This document shows, piece after piece, positions 52,101 to 62,076 of a stretch of DNA of 64,000 bases. How positions within the stretch are numbered: position 1 is the first letter of the stretch; every line of letters starts with the position of its first letter. The stretch spans positions 17,059,001 through 17,123,000 of the forward strand of contig NC_053415.1 of the NCBI RefSeq assembly GCF_016859285.1. The letters run 5' to 3'. A model generated the notes under the pieces. The model ran no database searches. It was given only the letters and a program-made list of their open reading frames with translations, and had not been told where the DNA came from. The translations under genes were made by a program, and so were the position numbers. The stretch comes from Xiphias gladius (taxonomy: Eukaryota > Chordata > Actinopteri > Istiophoriformes > Xiphiidae).

Positions 52101-52613
52101 GCAATTAGTTTAAGTTTTTAAGTTTAATTTGTTTAGGTTTTTTATACTGTAGTGGTATTTATTATTTGCAAATAGGTCTTCTAAGACATCTCTCTCACAC
52201 CGCAGGTTATATTCCTTGGCTGGTCGTCCCTACTGTTGCGGTAGTCTGTGTATTTTTGGTGGGATTATTTTTTGCACAAAAGAAATTAATAATGTGGAGG
52301 TAAGATGTTTCATCTGATGAAAAATAAATGACAATGACCGCTTGCAAATTTTTTTGTTGAGTCACTGAGCTTGTTTGTGTATCCACGTTTTACCAGGCGA
52401 AGCCAGCAGTCTGACACATCACAATCCAAATCTCCACCGGTGGGCAATTTCTCTGTAACTTACTCTGTATTTTATAGTTCTACTGTACGTTGCCAAGTTT
52501 TGGTAATGACACTTATCTGTTTTTGTTTTTGTTTTGTTTTTCAGACCGAGGATGTGGATGAGGTGGAACCCTATGCCAGCTATATTCAACGTGTTAACTC
52601 TATCTATAACTGA
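49130..52613 (+). CDS. cd200r1: CD200 receptor 1-like inhibitory Ig-superfamily receptor
   Basis: Type I membrane receptor; mammalian CD200R1 binds CD200 and restrains myeloid cells. Exons: 49130-49199, 49909-49944, 50370-50426, 51181-51486, 51801-52070, 52206-52299, 52397-52439, 52545-52613; 314 residues, phases consistent (mostly 1-1). Exon 1 is a signal peptide (MRDVIWIYAGISLLVSEAWS). Exons 2-3 are tiny and Ser/Thr/Asn-rich. Exon 4 is a V-like domain with SDVDLTCSN, VIWKIKL (CD200R hallmark), DDVGVYKCES and several NxT/S sites. Exon 5 is a C2-like domain with MVAVCKAEGGKPAATVSW, very close to mammalian CD200R AVCKAVAGKPAA. Exon 6 is a membrane span ending QKKLIMWR. The tail ends EPYASYIQRVNSIYN; mammals have QPYASY and an NPLY DOK-binding motif, here NSIY. 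The exact use of the small exons is less certain than the rest. AATAAA signals follow at 53262 and 53571. Confidence 0.88.
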
Positions 52614-55600
52614 GCTGCGGATTTGTTAACAGAAAAAGCCTACACACACACACACACACCTAAATCTACAAGGCTGTTTTTGAGAAACGAAAGGGTGTGA
52701 AACTGAGAAGCGCTGAAATAGTAAAGAAGGAGGAATGAGATGAAAGACTTCCTATAAGACAAGGGGACCTCTCAATTCTGTCCTAAAAAACACTTGACTA
52801 ATGGAACAGGGGCTGTACCTAATGTCACACACTGGCACCCATGCACATTACATGCAGCTCTCCACTCTGTTGGTAGGTGTCATGGGGAACGTTACTAATA
52901 ACTACAAATGCAACTGCTAAAACGGAAAGAATGCCGTCTTCAGCCAGACTGAGCGTGTCTAGACTACGGAACTGTGTGCTTTGATTTTGCTGGTGAAATA
53001 CATGGGCTGTAATTAGCTATAATTATGCATATTTATAGGTTAACTGCAAAGAGATGATCACCTTTTAATAGACTCTTGCTGCAGTCAGCCCAAAAGTGCC
53101 AAGCAGAGAACACACGTGTAATTCGTATGATTTGGACAACATTATGTAAAAATATTATGTAAAATATTCATATTAAGTGTTAATGTGTATTAATGCAATG
53201 AAATATATTAAAAACACATCTATACACATTGATCTCATTTTAGCTATGCTCTAACAGAACGAATAAAATCACTAAAATGTTTACATAAGAACAAGTAAGC
53301 AACTACAAGTTATACTTGTTTCGATTAGACTGAATTTGAATTTTCCGATGCTGATAATGTGTCAAAAGTTAAAGTAGTGTGACACAAAGTGTGAAAAGCA
53401 GTCAGTCATTTAACAATACATTGTTTATCCCTGAGGTTAATATTTAGAAAGACTAAATGTTAAGATGATTTTTACATTCTTTGTAGACATGCAGCAAAAA
53501 CATAACCGATACTTCATTAAACGTCCACCTTATGTCATCTGATTGATAATTATCAGCACTGAACTATCCAAATAAAAGGAGGATTATTAGGGGGGACTAG
53601 GGGGATATGAAAATGAAAATGGAAAAAAGGGACCGTTCTGCCATCTACTGGTGGAGATCCAAACATAGTCCATCATCATAAGATGATCATGCACTGTATC
53701 ACAGTCCACGTTAAGAAGTCTGAATAATGTCAATAACATACACTTAAACTGCTTAAAGGTTAGCTCTGCAGTTTTTCAGGTCTTAAAACAATAGTCAGGT
53801 GTCAATATGTTCAGTGAAACCGTTTTTGCTTGCTGTAATTATTCCTCCTGTTCACACCGGCCATGCAGAGATCCCTTACGCTGGAGGGGACCCACTTGAT
53901 TTGTCGAGCTCAGACTGCTGAAGCCTCGTATTAGCTTCAGCTAAACTTTGGAAAATATTTTTGCATTGAATGAGGTCTTTGGAATCAGCATCCCCTCATC
54001 TGTGACACTGGAAGGGATCTCTTGATGGCCTGTATGAACAGGATAAATGATCAAAGCAAAAATAGCTAAGCGAAAAATGTTTAAATGTTCATATAGGCGA
54101 GTGAGTATTGTTTCAAGACTGAAAAATGGCGAACCTATTCTCTAAGGCTTCAATAGCACTAGTTAATAATGGACATTTGATTTGTGTGTGGGGGGGCCTG
54201 ATACTTGAAAGCCTAATGCACAGTCAGGGTCTAGACTTTTTTTGAATTATGCTATTGAATCATCTTACCCTCATGTTGATTAATTTTGTTGTATAGAAAA
54301 GAGGTAGCTGTCAGTCTGGTGAACACATTAATATAATTTCCTCTCCCTGAAATATAGCAAAGAATCTCACTTAAGATTTGACCTTAAAGTCAAAGAGATC
54401 ATTGCTGTGACCTCTTTCAAACATTGATTATCGATGCAGTTGATTATTGGAGAAGAAAAATGAACAAAAGTGGTACTTTTAATCAGTAAAAATGATCAAT
54501 AAAACCACAATGAAACAAAGACAATTTACAGTAAATTACTATCAAACATATAAATAATCCTGCAGCTAGATACAGGCTTAGACATGTATTTTCTGTATAC
54601 ACATAAAAAACATAAAACATATACATTTTTGAGCCTTAAATATGTATTTGTAGTATATTGAGGTGCTGTGCCGTAGTTCTCGGGAGCACTGTGTTGCAAA
54701 ATGAGAAGAAGGTATGTGTTGTGGAATTTAGTAAACATTACAATCTTCCAGCATGGCTTTGATAATGAGGCAATGGCACACGTTGCATGCAGATCTTGAC
54801 CATTTGTGACTGTGCGAACAGTTGAACTACATTTTAAGTCTGGGCATGTAAACGGTGTTAGTAAAGCCTGGCTGATGCAGCGTAACACTCGATTAATGGT
54901 TAAAGATGGAACAAAGCTTTGGCTCAGTCACAACAAAAATAAACTGTAGATAAGGATCAAACTTTCATCTGCAGTAGAAAACCACAGAGTGACAGCAGAT
55001 GTACTCACATTAGTCAGCGTGACTAAAGTATCTGGGCTTCTTCAGTGTCCACTTTCTGTTAACAGGGTTACAGAGCTGTTCTTTTCCTGTCACGGCAGAA
55101 AAAAACACAACAGTTCCTCTACTTTTGTAGCAGATACACCAATTGAAAGCCAATTTTGATGACTTATTTCTTTTTTTTTTTTTTTTTTTTTTTTAGAAAA
55201 TCTGAATAACTTACAGATAGTGGCCATAAAACCTTCAGTCATTCAGGTTGTGTTGTAACTAGCAATAGCTTTTGGAGATGCTGCTGTTTTTGGAAAGTCT
55301 GAAAACTGGTGAGATTTGTTGCCTGAATGGCAAAACGGTTTTAAGCCCACACCAGGTTCTGATTTCTTTGTATTATTACCTGAAGATAATGTGCTAATTT
55401 TGCAATATTTCAGGAATCCAGGCAAAAACCATAAGCAATATAAATTCTTAAATCTTAAAAATCTTTTTGTGGTACATTTTGGTGGTCTACAGTAATTATG
55501 ACTAGCAAACACACTTATTGACATCAATTTTGTTGACTAATTTTTCTGAAAACAAAAACCTATGCATTTGGAATCATTGTAAAAGTTATTTTGTTGTATG

Positions 55601-55770
55601 TTTCCAATACCAGGTGCTGTTGGCTGTGAATTTTTTTTTTTTTTTTAAATTTTGTCACAACTTTTTCACTGAAGATCAAGGTTTGAGCATTTAAATTGGA
55701 AACTTGACAGTTCGACTGCAAATGAGAGCTTGTCAGCCATTACAGAATTTTAGACACTTCCTGTTTATGT
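52614..55770. other. cd200r1-like 3' flank and intergenic DNA
   Basis: Contains a short CA array (52645-52661), candidate cd200r1-like poly(A) signals (53262, 53571), a TIR element (53779-54122), poly-T tracts (55172-55194, 55630-55646) and AT-rich DNA. Two minus-strand ORFs of about 100 residues (54526-54888, 55243-55527) share no family features and are not called. Part may be 3' UTR of the minus-strand gene ending at 55771. Confidence 0.6.
53779..54122. repeat. TIR element with long arms
   Basis: The left arm is aggtcttaaaacaatagtca. The right arm read in reverse is AGTCTTGAAACAATACTCAC. Similarity continues inward (caatatgttcagtgaaaccg versus TATATGAACATTTAAAC). Non-coding fold-back element; family not named. 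Confidence 0.65.
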
Positions 55771-56523
55771 TTACCCCATAAGTACATAATCATCTGCACA
55801 TTCGTCTTTAGATGAGTGCTCAGATTCAGTTTCGGGTTGAAGTGATGCTGGGGCATTAACTATGGCATAGTCGCAATCATTGTCAGTTAGAACTCTGGTT
55901 GTTCTTGATCCTTTGGCAGTGCTGTGGTCAATAGAGGCGTACGTTACATCCTCGGTACACTGTCATGAGATAAAACACAGAAGGAGATGGTAATTCCACT
56001 GTCCTGAACATATGTCACGAATAATGTATTCTATTTTTCCACACAGTGCTAATGCATCAAGCGCCCTTTTTGATGTAGTTAGTGGCTATGACTCCCTGTG
56101 GATGAAAGAAACATCCTCTCTCTTTCTTTTACGGCGGAGGGCCTCACGCTAATGCTCACCCAGTATGCAAATCTAATGAGGCAGCACCTGTGACTGGGCT
56201 ATCATAAAAGCACAGTAGCACACACATGTCCTAGGAAAAGCTGCAAGTGATAACTATGAAGATTTATGCTCATCAAAAACAGACTCAACATTTGTGTGGG
56301 CTGGTCAACCTTTTTATCTCTGCTGCTTCTATCATCTGGTGCAGAGTCCTCTGAAAGAGAAAAGGTCAATTTATAATTGGAGCAAATAATTATACTAAAT
56401 TTAATAAATATTACAAATACTGTTATACTTGTAGTTTTACCTCTCCTTTTCTTCTTTGTCCTGACAATGAAACAAATTGAAATGAAGAGACCCCAATAAG
56501 GACACAGTCATCCAGATCAACAT
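55771..56523 (-). CDS. Candidate TRAT1-like transmembrane adaptor with ITIM-like and YxxM motifs (frame conflict)
   Basis: Three minus-strand exons join in consistent phase: one ending at 56441 (basic TKKKRR, donor gtaaaa), 56310-56350 (EDSAPDDRSSRDKK, acceptor ctctttcag, weak donor gttgac) and 55771-55959 (TAA 55771-55773). The last exon encodes TEDVTYASIDHSTAKG, then CDYAIV and a terminal DDYVLMG. VTYASI fits the ITIM consensus; YVLM fits the PI3-kinase YxxM motif. TYASIDHS resembles TRAT1 CYASLDHS and BTLA VYASLNHS. No immunoglobulin exon is visible upstream on this strand, which favours a short-ectodomain adaptor such as TRAT1 (TRIM). Upstream of TKKKRR a membrane-like stretch follows an ATG at 56521-56523, but the two halves are in different frames around a GGGG run (56491-56494). 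The alternative is that this stretch is only a pyrimidine tract before an acceptor at 56461 and the true membrane exon lies elsewhere. Could be a pseudogene. Confidence 0.45.
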
Positions 56524-57216
56524 AAAATTAGACACAGAACAATAAAATCCATTAGTGTGGGATACATTTATTTAAAAGGCTTGGAATGTTAATTTAACTT
56601 CCATTTATCTGGTAATTATGACGTTCACATGAAACATCATGAAATACCATAAAACATAAAATAAGATCTGCAGCGGCTTTTCAGATGTGTAGCTTTTACA
56701 CCACAGCAGTGTTTCCTTGACAGCAACAGTGTGTACTGGAACAGGAAACACTCTGCATATTTCTAAAACCCAAAGCTGCCTATGACCAACTGTCTATGTC
56801 AGTGACTAACAGCACAGGACATGGAACTTTGCATGCCTCTAGGTCAACATCTCAGATCACGTTAAAGCAAGTACATAGTGTAGTACACATGAGAGCTCTT
56901 TAGTCTTTATGTTTGACAGTTATTGACAGAGACACTGGCTGAAACTATTTTTGTCCAGTAAACACTATTCCCTTGCTGAAGCAAATGCAGAAGCTGCTCG
57001 CTTCAGGGCCAAAACTCATCATTCATTTAAACGAGTATCCACAGCCTCCCCATTTTGCTGCTTTTTGAATGGACTTGCCCATATTTTCTTCTAATTTACT
57101 CACGTCCTGCAGCAGTTTCAGCGAAACTTTACAATATAATTATCATGTGACGAAATATTACTTTATAATGAGTGAGACAGACCTGTCCTATTGTGTGTGT
57201 AAGGGTGATTACTTAC

Positions 57217-57376
57217 CTTGAAGCGCAGTTTCCCATGATGAACCCGCAGAATCTGGATGTTCACGCTGTATTTGTCAGCAGGTGGCAGTCTGCCAGGTGG
57301 CCTGGTTGCTTTCAGAACAACTGTAAGCCTGAAACTGCAGTAGACACTGATATGGCTGATCTCTCCACTGCTGCAA
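57217..57376 (-). CDS. Isolated NTR/TIMP-like exon candidate
   Basis: On the minus strand a 160-base open segment is bounded by tgtgtgcactcag| and AAG|gtaagt, both good splice sites. It encodes 53 residues starting CSSGEISHISVYCSFRLT, continuing VVLKATRPP, then DKYSVNIQILRVHHGKLRFK. Two cysteines 12 residues apart, then hydrophobic VVLKA and an alternating YSVNIQIL strand, recall the start of NTR/TIMP domains (mature Cys1 and Cys13, then VIRAK and YEI-K). TIMP Cys3 is absent. No partner exons were found either side, so this may be a gene fragment, part of the neighbouring minus-strand gene, or chance. Confidence 0.25.
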
Positions 57377-59123
57377 CTGAGTGCACACAGGGCACAGTAG
57401 AGAAAGAGTGAGAGAGAGGGAGGCGGAAATTGTGCTATTTTGATTTCCTGTGTGCACTGGCTTTAAATGCAACACACACAAACACCCAAACGCATGTATT
57501 CACGTTGTGGGGGTAAACTTCAAATACACTAACGAGTCACTTTCCGTCAATCACAAAAAAACAGAACATAGCCTAACATTTTTAAAATAATGAAGTAAAA
57601 AGACTTTAATTCTAGAAAGACACACTGTTGAGTTCAAAGGTAAATTTTCAATGCTTTCCTCCCACTGTATTGGGTTGGTGGCAGAAGTATCAGCAGCAGC
57701 TATCTCAAAACGTCTGCGCTGCTAAATACTGCATGGGGTATGTAGATAAAGGTGAGCTGACCTTCACTGTAGTGGGTGCTGTTGTTGCTGTACCTTCTCA
57801 TTTGCATGATTGTGCAAATTTTCTTAGTAATAAGAGGAAGCCACTGCCCTTTTTTCACTTTAGTGGAAAGCCCAGTTTACTTCACAAGCCATGTCTTTGT
57901 CAAGAGTAAAAAATAGACCTTTATGGATGTAAAAATCATAATGATCCTTTAGAGATGTTTTTACATATGCACAGTGCAGTAAAATCAGTTTGGGAAGGTC
58001 TCGGAAAAGCAGCTCACTATGAGGATGGTCTACTGAACTGCAAGTATTCATGTCAGCTGTCAGGTTTTAGATGTCTGAGACTGGATAGATTTTACAACTT
58101 AACTCGTACATTCATCAATTATACATACAACTGTGCATTCAAATGCAGTAGATGTCTCTCGGTTATACACTGGAGGGCGATGTTGGAAAAGTCTGGGTTT
58201 GACTCACGTACCACAAGCAAAGGCCCTCAGTCTACAATAGAAAGGTGACTGTCAACTTACGCCATCTGCTGGTTGAAATGAAGGAAAACGAAAAAAAAAA
58301 AAAAAAAGTCACCCTTGGTAAGTACAGTGTCAATGCACAACTTCTCTAGTCTAGTGAGAATGCACAAAGTGATGCCATGATGAGGAAAACAAATAATTGC
58401 CATATATATTTGCTTTTTTGGAGGCAGGTCTGTGTTGAACATTGTCTATCCATTGTCTATCCGCCAAGCTGCTGGCAGACATTTGACATTTCTTCATCTG
58501 AGGGAGCTACAGATGTTTGCACAGATTGGATAAGGGAAGCCAGCAAGCTTCATATTATTTCATAAAGATGATAACTTCCAAGCGGCCTCCAGTGCACATT
58601 GCTGACTAATGTAAGCTGTTCTTTTCTGTACTTTACTACAATTTTTGTGTGGAATGGATTTGATCCCCTTTTCGTCGCTAATGGAAATTACATGCCGCTA
58701 AGGTCACGGCCTGATTTTGAAGCCAGGATGTCACAACCTCTCTCTGGGCTCTATGGCCACTTGAGCCACGTTGAGAGAACATGGTTGTTGAGATGGTGAA
58801 TCTGTACACATTGCAAAGGTGATCCCAGGTCCCCCTGACATAAATGACAGGCCCACTTAACCTTAAAAACTATATGTCTCAGTTTTTTTGTGAGAGGGTA
58901 TCTTTATAAATCTGTACAAATTACTTCTGTAAGTGTCCATTACAGAATTACAAAGATAATATGCATAGTGCAATTTTCACACATGCATGTTGGAAACAGT
59001 GTTATCTCCTGGCACACTATAATGCCAACATGCAGGATGGTCTTAGAATGTATGTGGGAGGCCAGGAAGTGGTGAGCTTGTCACAAGCGAAGTGAGCCCA
59101 TGCCGTAGCTACCGTTTCAGGCC

Positions 59124-62076
59124 ATGAACATGTTGAGCCTAATGTATAGACTGCCACACACCTATCTGATGATATTTTGCTTATTTGTTCCCGTCTATGG
59201 AAGAGGTGAAGGTAAGCCTTAGCACGCTTTTATCTGGGGATATGACTTTCAAGACGGCTTTAGGGAAAATTTTTACTAAAGTGGTTATTAATTGGACAAA
59301 ATAAAATGTAACAATTGCGATTACAATGTAACTCTTTAGTATATGAGTATATGAGGTATAAATAAAATACGTATTGGGTACCCATATGTAAGTACAAGTG
59401 AAGAAGAAAAAAGCTCAGGGAATCAAGGGGTGATAAATTACACTTTTTTTTTTTTAAATCACTGAGTATCTAATTAATAATTCCAGGGTACATTAATATT
59501 ATTACGTGGTAACAAGAAAGAAAAATGGTGAAATGGGGTAACAGTGTTGATATTGCAATGAAATTATTAATGTTTTCATTTATGTTAAAATTACAAAAAT
59601 AGTTTTTAAAAATAATTTGCTGTTAATGGGAAACAAACCAACAAAGGGTGTGACTTGAAAGCTATAAAATATTCATATCTATGTTTTTAAAATGATGATA
59701 GAATACTGGAGAACTGTAATGCTGTTTTTGGATCCAGTGTCGGAGCCAACTGATGATCAAAACTGATGTCGGAGAAGAACAAAGATGAGCTTTTATGTCC
59801 AGTCATATCATCAGATTATACAAAATAAATAAATAAATAAAATAAGCCAAACACCTGTCCTCTCACAAACAAACTTTATTGAGGTTTATTGGACAACATA
59901 GAGTATAAGGATTGGTGTGGTGAGCTACCTCTGAATTCAGCATGTGACATGTCAATTTCCTGTTTTTTTTTAAAGGCATGTATCAGGAAATATAGTCAAG
60001 GTAATGGGTGTTACTTTCTGGTGACAATACAATGCAATAAGGGCGAAGCATTGACTGTAAGTTCACTGTAAAATACATACAGGCTAACCCTTTTGCTCCC
60101 CCTTCAGTACCTTATAATTATTGGATTTGTAGTGGGTAATTAAAAAAGTATTCACAGGCTGCAGTAATTGAATTCTGGGTCCCCCCTAAATTCACATTTG
60201 TTACCCCGTTGGTCCCTGTACGGCTTCGCTTAGTGAGTATTTCATCGGTACCGTGTATTTACACTGTAATTTGTGAGCTGTATAATTTATCAATAAGAAG
60301 CAAAAGGTACAAAAATATAATATTAATGTGTATTACTGGGTTGTGCTATAATCTATATACAAACCACAAAAGTTCAGATTTATACTCCAAAATAAGAAAA
60401 TGTAGGTACATTTCCTGCATTAAAGGAATAGTCAAACACACTAGAGATGTATTCGTCAGAATTGACTATAGCACTGAGAGAAATGTTTATGTTATCTTGT
60501 ATCAGCTCCTGAAATGTTTTACGATTTAAATGATTTATTTTCAGACTTGTTTCGTTCATGTGAAGTCAGGCTGACGGTCCACAGAGGCACGACATGGAAA
60601 AGTGCCTCACAACAGCCTGTGACAGTCAGATGTCCTGTCAAACACTGTGGAAAGTCCCTTAATGTCTCCTGGTGTAAACTACTCGACACAAACAGCTGTG
60701 AACGGATTAATAACACAGAGAATGTAGAAATAACACAGACTGATAACTATGTTGAGGATGAACTGATCTCATATTTAACTTTCAAACGGATTTCTATTTA
60801 TGATGATGGCCTGTACAGATGGGATTTAAAAGGATACGAATATGAGCTAATCAGTCATATCATCAACATCTCAGTTTCAGGTACGCAGTTTATTTTTCCT
60901 CCCTCAGTGCCAAAATATACATGGAATATGTCAAATTTCAAGTGTTAGTTCTATCTGCTATCTATCATTCCCTTAAGACCTACACCAGGGGGTTGAAACA
61001 AATGACAATACTGACAATATTGAAGGTAAGAACCTTTATAAGTTAGATAATATACATGCATTCATACATCGATACAGACGAGGACTATTGATCTGGTTCT
61101 TCTTCTTTTGTAGTTACGTCAATGAACGCTGCTGGTGACGAGGTTGTGTCCTGGCTGCCCTTCCTCTATATCTGTGGTGGCATAGCTCTTCTGGTTGTCA
61201 CAATAACAGTGTTAACCCTCCTGGGTTTTTATGGCTGGAGACGTAAGAACACTCACAAGTATTCACATTTTGGATTACTGTAATGAAATTTGTAGATTTT
61301 ACCACCTAAACAATGGAGCATTTGTTATTTGCCCTCTTCACAGAAACACCGACCTACAAATCAACAAAGGGACAGGTAATGTGATGCTTTGTTGCTAACT
61401 TACAGGAACAGTTCGACATTTTGTGTTCTTGCTGAGAGTTAGGTGCAATGATTGATCCAGGGGCCAGTAGCAAGAGTGGTACCAATCTTCTCATCTACCT
61501 CTTGGCAAGAAAGCGACTAAGCGAATTTCCCCATATGTTGAACAGTTCCTTCAATCCAATGTTTAAGAGTCATAATGGGGTCAAGGAGTATTTCGCTGGC
61601 TTATTTAATCTTGTTCTGGTGTTTTGGTGCCATAGGAAATATCCACTCATATGATACCTGACCTCCCCAAAGGGCATGCTCCCTCCACTCCTGTCCTGCA
61701 AGCCCACTTCATGCTGAATGACATCTACTCTCCGAGTACTGCAGGGACACCACCATCGGCGCCTTCCCTGATCACCAATGGGGACCAGCCTTTGGCAAAC
61801 ACGGCAGACGAAAGTCAAGTGTCAGACTGTGCAGTGTATGCTGAGATCAGCCATACAAAGTGTGGGATACGTGCCAGAAAACAGCATGCTGCTATTAAAC
61901 AAGATAAAGACCCAGAATATGCAACTCACTGGAACTTTTTTGAATGGACGGAAAAACGTACACATGTACATGGTGGTTACATAGAACAGGCAAAGAGGTT
62001 AAACCATCAGCCACACTGTGGAAGAGGTGAATGGAGGAGGCTTGTTGTCATGCAGATGCACACTGTGTCCTCTTAA
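59124..62076 (+). CDS. btla: B and T lymphocyte attenuator (BTLA)
   Basis: Inhibitory receptor of lymphocytes; the mammalian protein binds HVEM and recruits SHP-1/2. Exons: 59124-59211, 60545-60880, 60978-61025, 61114-61242, 61344-61375, 61636-62076 (TAA 62074-62076); 357 residues, phases 1-1-1-1-0. Exon 1 is a signal peptide (good Kozak gccATGa; MNMLSLMYRLPHTYLMIFCL) with two in-phase donors, gtgaag after 59205 and gtaagc after 59211. Exon 2 is the Ig domain: SCEVRLTVHRG, VTVRCPVKHC, LNVSWCKL, closely like human CDVQL..., ELECPVKYC, VTWCKL. The F strand reads DDGLYRWDL, with Trp where Cys is expected. Exon 3 is a short stalk with an AAG acceptor. Exon 4 is the membrane span (LPFLYICGGIALLVVTITVL). 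The tail has NDIYSPS, CAVYAEISH and DPEYATH at the positions of the BTLA Grb2, ITIM and ITSM sites, then about 50 more residues absent in mammals. Confidence 0.9.
61403..61553. repeat. Short TIR element, GGAACAGT family
   Basis: Starts aggaacagttcgacattttg and ends atgttgaacagttcctt. These ends are inverted repeats of each other and match the element at 22328-22610. Internally shortened. It lies in the last btla intron, 83 bases before the tail exon. Confidence 0.75.

Noticed and set aside
56256-56354. Signal-peptide-like + strand ORF at the octamer motif
   Set aside because: No in-phase donor to the BTLA Ig exon; the real BTLA signal exon is at 59124-59211 and fits perfectly.
56643-56810. 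57-codon minus-strand open frame with hydrophobic end
   Set aside because: No splice sites in matching phase and no recognisable domain; within chance expectation.
57955-58248. 97-residue + strand ORF
   Set aside because: No domain, no splice context, composition like surrounding DNA.
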